Under the pieces are notes generated by a model, which ran no database searches, was not told where the DNA came from, and saw only the letters and a program-made list of their open reading frames with translations. This document shows, piece after piece, positions 44,601 through 54,774 of a DNA stretch of 64,000 nucleotides. A program made the translations under genes and the position numbers. The DNA is from Marsupella aquatica (taxonomy: Eukaryota > Marchantiophyta), in NCBI GenBank assembly GCA_973895155.1, contig OZ316894.1:2790001-2854000 (forward strand), in the 5' to 3' direction. Position 1 is the first letter of the stretch, and the number at the start of each line of letters is the position of its first letter.

Positions 44601-46279
44601 AGACTCTGCATGCCTGGTTGCTGCATCGGCAAGTCCTCCTTCCTGGGCCTAAACACCTGCTCGATCGTAGGACTAACAGGTGGTTGAGGCTTCTCAGCCA
44701 ACGGCCTCGGCGTTGGAGCTTCCTCCGGTGCCCTTACCTGCAGGGGAAGTACCGGGGCAAAAGTCTGACCTCTGGCATACCGGCACAACAGCGGCATGTG
44801 ATAGCCAAGCCGCGACACGCTCCCCATGCCGATTACCTGCTGCTCCTCCTTTAAGATCTTCTTCAATTGGTTGAGGAGGTACCCGTTGTAGTCCCGGCTT
44901 GGGTCTGGCCTTTCTGCCAGATAGACCTGTGCCTTGCCGATCTCTGCCCTCGGCAAGTTACAATGCATGGTCACCCGCAAGAAGTCGATCATCTCTCCTA
45001 TGTGCGGGTTGGTGCAGGTATTCCGGAAGAAGCCATTCTTCGTTGATGGCCCGGGGAACGACCGGAACTCCTTGTCAGGCAGGGTCTTTCTGGTATCAAC
45101 TTTGGTCTTATTGCCTATCGGCAAGCCAAACACTTCGGCAATTACCTTGGGAGTAAGATAGAAATCCTTCCCATATATCCTCGTGCAATTGGTCTCGGGT
45201 TCCCATGACCCCACGAATTCTAATAGGTCTGACTCCGGTACCTCCGGCTTCAGCCATGGTAATCTTACAAAGGCCTCCAAGCCGGATCCGGCCATGAAGC
45301 CTTGGTACTTCTTGGTCTGCATGGCCGTAAAGCATGCATCCTCCTCCCGTGCAAAATGTAGTTGCACCTCCACCGGTAGGGTTGCCGCCCAGCCCTTCCA
45401 GGTGTCATCCCTGGTTGGAATGGCCTTGACGAGATCGACCTCCTCCTCTTCGGCTTCTCCCTGCCTCCTGCTCTGCTGCTCGGCTGGCCTCTTTGGTGCC
45501 GCCGACCTCGTTCTTTTTGCCGGGGTGGCTTCATCGTTGACGGCCCCCTTCCTCTTCATCTCTGCTGCCGTGGAGGTTTCTCCTAGCACCGTTGCCTGGG
45601 TCCACCTTTCCGTGCTACCCTTTAATTCCCAGTGTATGTCGTTGCAGTTCTTGATGGCCTCTCGGATGCCGACGACGCTGTCTTTGCAAAACAGAAGATC
45701 GTCGAGTTGATTGGAAGTAGGCGTCCACAGGAACTCGTCCTTGATGAGTTCGCCTCCTAAGAAAGCCGTCTTCTGCAGCTCCCACAATCGAGCGAGCTCC
45801 TGCCGTTCTCGAGCTGCCCTTTCTGACTCCTCGTCCTCGTAAGTCTTGATGTACTCAGTTGCCCGTTCGAACAGGCATCCCCAGAAATGTGCCGCTTGAT
45901 TGACGTTGCTCATACCCTCCTTAGGTCGATCGTCGGTATCTACTCTCTCCCCGAGTGCTTGCCTAAGCAGCTGACAGTAGTTGGCCTCCCGTAGTCGTCT
46001 GCCTAGTTCGTGCTCGCAAATGAGCCACCATCTCCTGCAAGCGCTCCTTACCCCTCTCCTCTGCCGGTCCTTCTTCCCGTTGATCCTTCCTAGCCGCCGA
46101 CGCTTAACGCGCCCTAACCCTAATCGAGTTTTCACCCTCAGCCTTACCTCCGGCCTCTGCCCGGGTTCCATGGTTGCCCCTAATTGTTTATATTTTCCTT
46201 GTTTTGTCCCTATACTAAGGTGTTCCTAGGGTGCCTTCCTGCTTTACCCACTTAACCGGTTGAGTGATTCCTGTCTAGG
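41643..46279 (-). mobile_element. 4.64 kb element inserted in the Helitron, carrying a 1207-codon ORF
   Basis: Removing 41643-46279 plus one copy of the 3-bp repeat CAT (41640-41642 and 46280-46282) joins the two Helitron halves in one frame (codons NDV-M-GRTT). A second copy of the element's 5' part is at 1-572. Shared sequence runs to about 46284, so the exact border is uncertain by a few bases. No long TIRs or LTRs were seen. The region 41643-42547 after the ORF is non-coding, with a CTTCCCCTGT triplicate at 41833-41862. Class unknown; a 3-bp duplication would suit CACTA or PIF/Harbinger, but the ends do not match those. Confidence 0.75.
42548..46171 (-). CDS. Transposon-encoded protein: plant-transposon/mobile-like domain plus long coiled coil (1207 aa)
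   Basis: Intact single-exon ORF. Residues 1-50 are very basic. 95-180 hold a helical segment (FERATEYIKTYEDEESER). 205-235 carry a basic NLS-like patch. 270-465 resemble the plant mobile / putative plant transposon domain (YQGFMAGSGLEAFVRLPWLK, then FYLTPKVIAEVFGLPIGN). 480-740 are Pro/Glu/Ser-rich linker. 780-1042 form a long coiled coil (repeated LEEA.KE.EEAKNELEGARK-type heptads). 1089-1093 are KKKRK, a possible NLS. 1131-1164 contain GVAEAEAV repeats. No transposase catalytic triad or RT recognised, so this may be an accessory ORF of a non-autonomous element. The start Met is conserved in the second copy (rc of about 450). Confidence 0.75.
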   Translation of the reverse strand: MEPGQRPEVRLRVKTRLGLGRVKRRRLGRINGKKDRQRRGVRSACRRWWLICEHELGRRLREANYCQLLRQALGERVDTDDRPKEGMSNVNQAAHFWGCLFERATEYIKTYEDEESERAARERQELARLWELQKTAFLGGELIKDEFLWTPTSNQLDDLLFCKDSVVGIREAIKNCNDIHWELKGSTERWTQATVLGETSTAAEMKRKGAVNDEATPAKRTRSAAPKRPAEQQSRRQGEAEEEEVDLVKAIPTRDDTWKGWAATLPVEVQLHFAREEDACFTAMQTKKYQGFMAGSGLEAFVRLPWLKPEVPESDLLEFVGSWEPETNCTRIYGKDFYLTPKVIAEVFGLPIGNKTKVDTRKTLPDKEFRSFPGPSTKNGFFRNTCTNPHIGEMIDFLRVTMHCNLPRAEIGKAQVYLAERPDPSRDYNGYLLNQLKKILKEEQQVIGMGSVSRLGYHMPLLCRYARGQTFAPVLPLQVRAPEEAPTPRPLAEKPQPPVSPTIEQVFRPRKEDLPMQQPGMQSLLKLLEKEKKSASATTTATTTMQDTTTEVGLHRLTRENPFAGDKERIRPESKPGVRMYVGTSSSESEAELPEAPTDEEEREKPDVQEVEEAVEDCSHDNSGYGSDHHVPGVRTCGRFVPTLPRVVRGDPNQQSSPESPPPDVAPPSFDGIKQTVQEFQERIKQEEEAALAKEKDLPGGDWPEDIRRLAEKGSKPLATIEEIHRTAWEQRPRWAMPITSTYSTYAKNRAMEYGEMCGELALGIFGEELEIGPFFHREQLEKHQLEEAVALERSKKDEVIRRLRRMEDEIEDLRAAKKAQDELRIKRHELNIMQGQLDTAQADNQNIKDKLTQTQEELADTIKEREKWKQELKNTEEAHITANSRAMAETQRKEWALKGELEKICGALEQKEVELGKSYQGIMALQQELASLMASFKADLREKDEMLEQTYAKMNQMEFVIIAELDKELRATQEERATLKKELEEAHKEQEEAKNELEGARKDLDETQEELEEITRKMENLQRRADNQIERLKKQAAVFKCLAAVGPSPVGTNQLPGVVIAEGQAAPTAPVPEVSGKGKGPAAEPPTKKKRKPSGSRSNTTSQAVVIKEVDPAPTPDRVTAKDPTTLGEGEAEAEGVAEAEAVGVAEAEAVGIAEAGVEAEAEGGPSQADGELTQSRAGNLSENEPTAVAEEEALGASIKDPPPVS

Positions 46280-47209
46280 CATCACATCGTTCGACAGTCC
46301 TTCCGCATCGGTGTTGACGCTCTCTTCGGAGCACATTCTCTTGCGGTCGTACATGGTGCCGGAACGAAAGACCTGGTACTTGCGCTTGTGTGAAGTCGGG
46401 ATCCTGTAATGCACATCTTGGAGGATGTGCAGGTCGGGGTCGAATGGGTCAAAGTTCATGGATCTCGTGGTTATTCCCTTTGCCCTCTTGTCTTTGATGA
46501 TGTTCTCTACTCCGTCGGAACTTAGGATGCACAGTCCCAGTGACGGGTCTGGTAGTTCGACCAATGAAACGTATCTTTTGAAAAGTTGGTTGGTCGTCAA
46601 ATTGAGTTCCCGATTGAGTTCCATGACCTTGTATATTTGTCGCATGATCTCCTCTCGATTATTGCACTCTAGCGTGTCGAGATTCCAGGATATGAGTGGG
46701 TTGTCAAGGAGGCTTTCCTTTTTGTAGAAGCCAGAGTGGAAGCCATTGTACTTTTGTATGATGCCTAGTCGACAATCGATTAGCGAGAGCAATTGCATGT
46801 ACAACGGCTTCGCGGCTAGGATGTCGATCGCATATTGCGGAGATATGAAGGAGTTTATCTGGATACGGGCGGGGTTTCGCATGCAAGTCACGCACACGTT
46901 GATTGTTCCATCTTGGTTCTCAATATACTGGTTGACAAATGCGTTGTATATGCCGTACGGCGTCATGTTCACCTTTGGTATGGTGGTGAATGTCTTGTCG
47001 ATCCTCGGAGTGTTTCCGTATCGAACTAGTCCGCACATCCCGCACACCTTCATGTCTTGGATTGTCTTTTGGCAGACTTCTCTCCATTCTTGGAGATACA
47101 ATGGGGCTGAGGCCCATCCTTGACATAACGGACTTAGTGACTCGGCACAGGTGTTTATTGCACGCCTTCGTGCGGCATGTCTCTTCTCGGACATTGTACG
47201 CCGTGACAT
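46280..47209 (-). pseudogene. Helitron N-terminal Cys-rich region (exon before the insertion)
   Basis: About 310 residues in frame up to the insertion border. It has CGMCGLVRYGN and CVTCMRNPARIQ cysteine pairs, plus a DPFDPDLHILQDV stretch typical of the N-terminal part of plant Helitron helicases. Coding continues into the inserted element for 12 codons before a stop. The Met at 47209 is the first in frame. Confidence 0.75.
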
Positions 47210-47374
47210 TTTTGGGGAGACCTATGCAAAGGATTATGAACTCGTTAGTTTTCTTAGCTAGGGTCCATCCAAAATTCGCTCAATGAAATTTCATAAACGA
47301 GTCTTGCTTATCACGATCTCGTAGTTACCAAGAAGAGTTGGTTGCTTGGCTCCAACCCAAGTTAGCAGAGCGCC

Positions 47375-48540
47375 AAACACTACTCGAAAGTCATGCCATA
47401 AACACTACTCGAAGGTCATGCCATAAACACTACTCGAAGGTCATGCCACTCATGAAGCAGGCGGCCGCGCCTGTATCCACCAACGCAACACCCAGATTAT
47501 CGTTAGAACTTGTGACATTCACAAAAATCGGCTTGTCAGGATTTATAGTCATAACCTTACGTAATTTCTCTCACAACAACACCTTCTCTCCGACAGGCAT
47601 ATCCCCTACAGGGACCTCATCAACTACTAAGGGTTCGGTCAGAGCAATACTTACATTATTGCCCTTTTGCCCTCCATCTCCGCTCGGCTTGCCACCTTTG
47701 GTGGAACAATCCTTACTTCAATGATGACCCATGGCGCCACACGTGAATCACTATAAAGTTGTGCAGTTGTGTATGTAGGGTCTCTTGCCCCGTCGGGATA
47801 CACACCAACTGGTTTGATAATAAGTGATGAGATTTTGGATATCACCCCTAAAGCTCATTTACCAAGACTTGTACCAAGTCAAGGCATAGTTCTCCTAGGT
47901 ATTTCGGTTAGAGCATTACTTAATGCCCTTCTGCCCTCCATCTCCGCTCAGCTTGCCACCTTTGGTGGAACAATCCTTACTTTGATGACCCATGGCGCCA
48001 CACGTGAATCACTAGAAAGTTGTGCAGACTTTGTGTATGTAGTGTCTCTTGCCCCGTCGGGATACACACCAACTGGTTTTGATAATAAGTGATGATCATT
48101 TGGATATCACCCCTCAAGCTCATTTACGTTACACATCTCTAAGCGTGCCGCTCTAGGTACTTAGTGGTGACATGAGCACGAAGACCCTCAACTAGGTTTT
48201 CCCAAGTTAACGGCAAGGAGGAGTCCTCTTGCGACTTCTTCCAAGACTTGTACGGTCAAGTCAAGGCATAGTTCTCCCAGTTTTGGGTATCACCCCTAAA
48301 GCTCATTTACGTTACACATTTCTATTAAGCGTGCCGCTCTAGGTACTTAGTGGTGACATGAGCACGAAGACCCTCAACTAGGTTTTCCCAAGTTAACGGC
48401 AAGGAGTCCTCTTGCAACTTCTTCCAAGACTTGTACCAAGTCAAGGCATAGTTCTCCCAGTTTTGGGTATCACCCCTAAAGCTCATTTACGTTACACATC
48501 TCTAAGCGTGCCGCTCTAGGGTTCGGTTAGAGCAATACTT
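47375..48540 (-). pseudogene. Ty3/gypsy-like gag-protease remnant with internal duplications
   Basis: Minus-strand translation shows a retroviral-type aspartic protease start, ALVDTGAAACFMSG (about 47440-47490), preceded upstream by zinc-knuckle remnants CGAMGHHxSKDCSTKGGK at about 47730 and again at about 47990. Further upstream, the gag segments WENYALTWYKSWKKSQEDSS and ENLVEGLRAHVTTKYLER are repeated at about 48150-48260 and 48330-48450. Multiple stops and frame changes. A 25-bp tandem triplicate lies at about 47375-47449 next to the protease start. No RT or integrase nearby. Confidence 0.7.
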
Positions 48541-48934
48541 ACATTAAGGTATAGTTACCAATCAAGGTATAGTTCTCCTAGGTATGCGAAACCGTATCGC
48601 ATCATTCACACGATAGGCCCACAAAGATAATACGGTTTAGGTGGTGTTGGAGACACCCACGTAAACCCACAAGTAAATGGGCGTGGGCAAAAGCTACCAT
48701 GTTAGCCGAATCAAGAAATTTGTCCAAGACGATGATCCCAACCGGGATCAAGTCTTGCGTTTGGACACTATGCTGGTGGAGGACGCTAGTGATCGAATCC
48801 GTCAGTCAAACATAGCTTTAGGATGCTGGTGAAGGACCTTAGTTTGTGAATTGGTACAGGCAACTATAAAACCTTGTAATCTAATCTAATGAATTATATA
48901 GGTTTAATACTCAGTCAATATAAAGATATATTTG

Positions 48935-48965
<31 letters not shown>

Positions 48966-48975
48966 TAAAAAAAAA
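48541..48975. other. Spacer with (TA)n tract, nothing recognised
   Basis: The dinucleotide TA tract at about 48933-48965 immediately precedes the tandem duplication. 48620-48870 may be more retrotransposon debris. Confidence 0.4.
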
Positions 48976-50520
48976 TTCTTCATGTTCTTTACAAAGTGAG
49001 GATCTTTGTTGCAATCAAAATTGTAATGACAAAAAGCAATTCAAACATGGCTATGATTTGGAGTTGGTCCGGATTCGAAGCACACTAAACCGTCTTAAAG
49101 GACCGCAACAGAGAAAATGCCAAATTAAATAGCCAAAAGTTATATTAGAAAATAGCAAGGAGTTTAGGGTTCAATAATCATGTTAGGGACCACACAAAAA
49201 GCAGGAAGAACTTGAAGTCAGGAGACAGCAAACCTGTATGTAGAAGCGTTGTTTAACTTATTCGGAGCTTCTCTTCTCTAGGTAACTTGAAAACTCACGT
49301 CCAACTTCCCGAACATCATTAAGTAAGTTGGCCGACACACCATGCCCTTTCTGCAAAAAGACTTGTGTGAGTACCAAACAAACTTTCCATTAGATAAAGT
49401 GTCCACCTCTAGTAAGTTACACTAACTAGGCCTCTTACCCAAGACTCCTTGAAAGTAGAGATACAAAGAAAGAAAAAGCTTGCACGGAAACAATTCTAAG
49501 TATGCTTTAATTTGGGTTCATCTTTGCCCATCTAGTTCTTTGTCCACCCTCCTCCATACTGTTTTTTTGTTTATCTTCATTTTTAAAGTTATGTGATTAT
49601 TAAAGACTCATTATCAGTTTTGTCTTTATTGGGAGTTGCCAACTCTACCCCATAGGCCTTAAGTAGCTTTGCAAATTATTAGTAAGATAGCTTAGCCTAT
49701 AAAATACATCTCACATAAAATTGTGACTCATTTAAGTTTATTTCAGGTGTCAATCTAATTTCATGTTGTTTACGAAGTGAGGATCTTTGTTGCAATTCAA
49801 AATTGTAGTGACAAAAAACAATTCAGACATGGCTATGATTTGGAATTGGTCCGGATTCGAAGCAAACTAAACCGTCTTAAAAGGACCGCAACAAAGTAAA
49901 TGCCAAATTAAAAAACCAAAAATTATATTAGAAAATAGCAAGGAGTTTAGGGTTCAATAATCATGTTAGGGACCACACAAAAAGCAGGAAGAACTTGAAG
50001 TCAGGAGACAGCAAACCTGTATGTAGAAGCGTTGTTTAACTTATCTGGAGCTTCACTTCTCTAGGTAACTTGAAAACTCATGTCCAACTTCCCGAACACC
50101 ATTAAGTAAGTCGGCTTACACAGCATGCCCTTTCTGCAAGAAGACTTGTGTGAGTACCAAACAAACTTTCCATTAGATAAAGTGTCCACCTGTAGTAAGT
50201 TACACTAACTAGGCCTCTTACCCAAGGTTCCTTGAAAGTAGAGATATGTAGAAAGAAAGAGCTTGCATGGAAACAATTCTAAGTATGCTTTAATTTGGGT
50301 TCATCTTTGCCCATATAGTTCTTTGTTCACCCTCCCCCATACTGTTTTTTTTGTTTATCTTCATTTTTTAAGTTGTGTGATTATTAACGACTCATTATCA
50401 GTTTTGTCTTTATTGGGAGTTGCTAACTCTAGACCATAGGCCTTAAGTAGCTTTGAAAATTATTAGTAAGATAGCCTAGCCTATAAAATACATCTGACTA
50501 TAAATTTCAGTCTAATTATA
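48976..50520. repeat. Two direct copies of a roughly 750-bp segment, period 781 bp
   Basis: The string GAGGATCTTTGTTGCAAT occurs at 48999 and 49780, and nearly every following line pairs up (for example CAAGGAGTTTAGGGTTCAAT, then CTTGAAGTCAGGAGACAGC, then CCTTAAGTAGCTTTG). Divergence is a few percent by eye. The copies are separated by about 30 bp, so LTRs of a deleted retroelement are possible, but I see no TG..CA ends or primer-binding site. No coding evidence. Confidence 0.88.
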
Positions 50521-53500
50521 GGCTCTAAGTATGGGTAGGGTTTCTCTACATGCAGATTGCTACTGTCTATTATGATTCTGGCCTCCTTGAAATAAGGATT
50601 TGTCCTATGCTATGATTTGGCAGCAGCCCAAGTTGTATTAACGAACTGTTATCGTGTGTTACTCCTTTTTAGTTCGCCGGGTGTTTAGCCATTGAGTTCT
50701 TGTACTAGGACTGAATGCGTTTACTATTTTGAAGTTGAGTTGTGATCATCTGCTCTCCTTTCAAGATCAGTCTCGATTACCAAAACCCTTCGGCTTGCAG
50801 GAACTCGACTGTGATGCATTACAATGACTTTTTTGGGCCAGTTTAATCGAGACGATTGTTCATTTGCTCTCCTTTCAAGATCGGCTTGTGGGAGGTCGCT
50901 AAGTTCAAGGCTATAGAATCTCAATACATGGAGGCATTTCAACTGTAGCTATTTGATGTATAGTATAAGTTAGTTTCCTTGCTCGTGAAGGAAAAAATGG
51001 TGAATGCCCTAATCATAGGCGCTTTGGTGTAAGTCTTGGCCAAACTACTTGACACTGAACATGAATTTTGAGGTGCCAGTTTAGGGACAGCATTGCAATT
51101 GCCAAGTGGACGTCGTCAGCAAGTTTGGCTATAAATGACTGCGAAAGTGTATGTTGCTGACTTCAATTCTTGAAAGCACATGATATTACAGTCCCCAAGG
51201 GCGAAGAGTCTATTATTGAGCACTGACTCCATGCTGAGGACAAGATCGTTCCTAACTCGACTCCACATATTTACAGTTCTCGCCCGAGAATGACAATTAA
51301 TTACTCAGTGTGTTTGACAAGGAGGTGCTCATAAGAAAGTTGACCTTGTTCGATCGATATGCTTTTGCCTTTTTCTTCTGCTCAGGTCGTTGCCTTACAA
51401 CTCTTCTCTGCCCCGATCGTGTATGGCCCACTCGAACAAAAAAATCTATCTGGAAAAACATGGTGGGAAATCTCAGGGCGCAGTAAAGTTAAGAGCCACC
51501 AACAAAGGTAAGGGCCGAATGTGTATCTGTAAGGAGTCTCTGGAGCAGAATGATGCAGATTATAAGTGACTCTAAATTCTCACGCGACATTGATATCTTA
51601 TTTATTAATGCTTTGTGACATGATTCCAACCAGTTTCAATTCAACACCAATTTTGGTCGACATGGATCTGCTTCCAATCGAAGTGTTGCCTGCTACTCAA
51701 AATTAATCTAATATCCACAAACTTGAGTCGAAAGCAGATTGAAAAAGTTACAAAACAAAGGCAGAGCCGATCATTTTATTAAACAAGGAAATTAAACAGT
51801 GAAGTCCTGATTGGAATTTGGAACAGAAAACTAAACTTCCCTACTGCTTTGCGCAATTCAGCACACGGCAGGGGAGATGAAACGAGGTTTTTCAATGTGC
51901 AGAATTGTAAACCGACCTTTACTCCTCTTCAATGCCGACAGTAAATTTCTATGAATCACAATCAGACATTGGGTTTAGTCTATGGAAACATCAAACTCAA
52001 TCAGCGAGAACTGGTGAGACTAGGGACCTCCACTACAAACCGCGGTTAGTAACATGCTGTGTAAAAATAATTAACTAGAACTGCACTCACACGTTTTGTG
52101 AACACAATCAATCAAAGGTCAATAGTTAATATATAGTTGACATCAGCGATTGCATTTTCCCGATTTTGTTTCTCTCTTGCAGCTTTCGGAAGAGCTAATT
52201 AAGGTCGAGAAGGTTATGTAATTTCTCGAGTCCTAATTTTGAGTACTGTCTGACTTGGCTTGTTTGTTCTCACTCAAATTCATCTCATCACAAGGCTCTG
52301 TGGTGAATTGTCATTCAGAGAATCATGTTCCAGACGAAAGAATTGAAGGAAGGTTTACGCAGGAACAGGATGAACTCCGGGTCCGTGTGGCCGATTTAGA
52401 AAAGAAGCTACAAGAGCGCACGCAAGAACTGATCGAGGGAATCAAAAAGTTCTCGTACAGCAGAAAGTGCAGAATTTGGTATATTGCAGACCAAGATGAA
52501 GGAGTTGGAAAAGCTTCGAGAAACAGATGTAAGCTTTTGGTCGATCTCCACGCGCGTCCGTCATACTTGACGAGATGTTTTCATCTTCAGACTCAGGAGT
52601 AAATGGAAACATTACTTAATTACTGTTGAAAGGAAGGCAGAAGGGGAAGATTTAATTGACATGCTTTCATCTCGGACTTCGGAGCAAATGGAGTGCGGTA
52701 AACAGAAGAAATACGGAAAGCAGCAGGCGTACAATAAATCGACATGTTCTCGAATCGGACATCGCACAAAGGTGAATCTACTGCTAAAATGCGTCACCAG
52801 GCCATGCCCTGCATAAGCAATTACCTCCCCTGTCGTGTATGGCTACTGTCCTCTCCTGTCGTGTATAGATTAGAGTTTTGACCTGCATTCGTTGCTAGTC
52901 AATGTCCTTATCGATGTCCTTATCTATTCTCTTATCGATGTCCTTATCGATTCTCTTTGCTTCTCCTTATTTCTGCTCGATCTATTTGTTTCTGATTAAG
53001 ATGTGCTGTGCCTCTTTTCTGTCCTCGATCAGTTCTCATTTTTGCTTTCTTCATTCGGCTTCTGATCTTTTTTGATTTTGTTTCTTCAACATTCCTCTTT
53101 ACTTTGCACTTGAAGAGGCGAAACTCCTTTCGAGCTTTCCTCATTTTTCATTACTTTCATCAAAAGCCTTCCTCCCTTTCGAAATGTTGATGTGCTTCTT
53201 TTGTTCTGATGGTTTTATTTCGGCAGTTACATAGGAATACGGTTACTGTTTAAGTTGAACACTATTTACTTTTACAAAAAAACATTTATAAATTTAAGTA
53301 AAGAGAATATGGGTGAATGTTTTTAATCTCGCCCTTTGTATCAATAGATTTGGATGAATTACTTTTAATTACTTTTACATTATGTTTTGACGGCACAACG
53401 TCCATAAAATTACACGAAAAGCGACGTAAACAAGATGGAGAGGAGTTTATTCGTTGCGCAAACATGACCATTCTTGTTTGTTGCGGTTGTTGCTGACGTG

Positions 53501-53754
53501 GCATGCTGTGGTGCCAGGAATTTTGGAAGGAACCTCTAGTGGGGTCCGTAAAAATGACCTACAATTATCAATAAGTGTAAGTGAGCATGTCCACAAGTGT
53601 TTGTAAACACTTACAGAGGTTTTGCACTTACAAACAGTCAAAATGGTGGGGATAAAAAGGGACTAGCACTTATTGAGTGTGCACTTAGCGAGAGCTGACT
53701 GTAAGTTCGGAGCTCCATTCCATGCATCCGCACTTTACAGTACTGTCCGTGTTA
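50521..53754. other. Intergenic; one coiled-coil exon-like fragment, otherwise nothing recognised
   Basis: 50740-50900 holds a short direct repeat (TTTGCTCTCCTTTCAAGATC type) at about 50750 and 50865. 52905-52960 repeats CTTATCGATGTCCTTATC. No recognisable complete gene. Confidence 0.4.
52295..52543 (+). pseudogene. Exon-like coiled-coil fragments (possible gene relic)
   Basis: After an acceptor-like ATCACAAG, the plus strand reads through ERIEGRFTQEQDELRVRVAD and LEKKLQERTQELIEG. After a second acceptor-like ATATTGCAG it reads TKMKELEKLRETD, up to a donor-like GTAAGC (about 52539). This looks like two exons of a coiled-coil protein (kinesin- or myosin-like heptads), but no motor or other domain is present within the window. 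Confidence 0.35.
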
Positions 53755-54110
53755 CTGCGAAGGCAAGAAATCGGTCTGGACGCCTACCAGAGTCGAACCC
53801 GTGGTCTCCAAGCAAGGTAACGTCCTACTACTGCCGTCGTGGGTGTTAGTTTCACACCGTAGGCAAAAACAACGAATGTAGCGCCTATCTCGACCGTCCA
53901 TTTACAAATTAGAAGACCACGATTGAAAGATTCAAGGCGTACATTCGTTTTGGGGATACATTCTCCAAACCGGAGGCGAACCGGAGGCGAACCCTTGATC
54001 TCCAAGCAAGGTCTCTCTGGAATGCCTAGGAGTCCATCGGGGCCGTCCAGATTAAAAATAGAAGGCCAGGATTCAAAGATTCAAAGATTTCAAAGACAAC
54101 ATTCGTTCCG
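53755..54110 (-). repeat. Two diverged tRNA-like (SINE-type) repeats
   Basis: On the minus strand, CCTTGCTTGGAGACCACGGG followed by TTCGACTC (near 53815-53788) and CCTTGCTTGGAGATCAAGGG followed by TTCGCCTC (near 54012-53985) resemble a tRNA T-arm/B-box (GGTTCGANNCC). An A-box-like GGCAGTAGTAGG lies upstream of the first. Flanks are also shared (ATTCAAAGATT..GAC.ACATTCGTT). No complete tRNA cloverleaf can be folded. Confidence 0.45.
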
Positions 54111-54367
54111 GGGGGGGATGCCCTTTGTCTCTCCGTTGGATTATACTTGAAACTAAAGGAAAGAGTGGAGGATCCGTTGGAGAAAGAGGAAAAACGTTGG
54201 ATTTAGAGACGACTCTCGTGCGCGTGGGAAAGGTGAGAAGACGAAGACTCCAGAGGAAAAGAGACCAGAAGGAAGACGAAGAAGGGAGCGCGAGACGAGA
54301 GAGAGGAAGAAGTGGAGGAGAAGCGCGACTATTGGGGTCGACGAGGGCGAGAGATCTTCGGTTGCTG

Positions 54368-54716
54368 GTGAGTTTTCTACCGATCGCCGCAGGGCATATC
54401 ATATTGTTGTAACGCAATGCTCGGAGTTTCGATTGGGATTTTCCTGAGACAGTTTCGTCGGAAATCGCGTTCGTGAGGGTGGTTTTGTCGCGGACGGCCG
54501 TGTTGATGTCGGGGCGCATAATTATTGCGGACGGCAATCGTTCATTGGTGGTTTGTTTGGTTTGTTTTGCGTTTGAGACTTTCAGTGTAGGTCTGATTTG
54601 TGCATTTTTGTTCTGGCAGAGAGTGAAAACGGACTCCGCTGTAGTCGAATTTTGTGATAGGTCTGCCAAAGGGAAGCTGTAGGGTTCCCGGACAGTGACA
54701 TTTTCTGCTTCAACAG
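54368..54716 (+). other. Candidate 5'-UTR intron of the LIFEGUARD gene
   Basis: Donor TGCTG|GTGAGT and acceptor TTCTGCTTCAACAG|GTGG lie upstream of the ATG at 54775, with a purine-rich leader before (54160-54360). Leader introns are common in plant housekeeping genes; only a transcript could confirm it. Confidence 0.45.
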
Positions 54717-54774
54717 GTGGTGTGAACTCTGAGTGATTTTACGGTGAAGAGGAAGGGCGAAGAAGGCTGCAATC

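Larger units (their letters stand above)
37597..47209 (-). mobile_element. Decayed Helitron (coding span), split by a 4.6 kb insertion
   Basis: Minus-strand coding pieces in order: N-terminal Cys-rich region (47209-46280), Helitron N domain and HUH Rep (41642-40550), PIF1-type helicase (40446-38416), and a spliced 3' extension (38409-37597). Rolling-circle transposon. Inactivated by a frame change in an A-run near 41330, by in-frame stops within Rep and helicase, and by the inserted element 41643-46279. The outer 5'-TC and 3'-CTRR ends were not found, so the true element is longer. Confidence 0.88.

Noticed and set aside
48976-50520. Interpretation of the two 750-bp copies as a confirmed LTR pair
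   Set aside because: No TG..CA borders, primer-binding site, polypurine tract or coding remnant between them.
53760-53830. Possible tRNA gene (TTCGA B-box)
   Set aside because: Acceptor and D stems do not pair and the anticodon arm is not recognisable, so it was kept only as a tRNA-like repeat.
54125-54412. 95-codon Arg/Glu-rich ORF before the LIFEGUARD gene
   Set aside because: Lies in the purine-rich leader region. Composition explains the openness; it has no domain.
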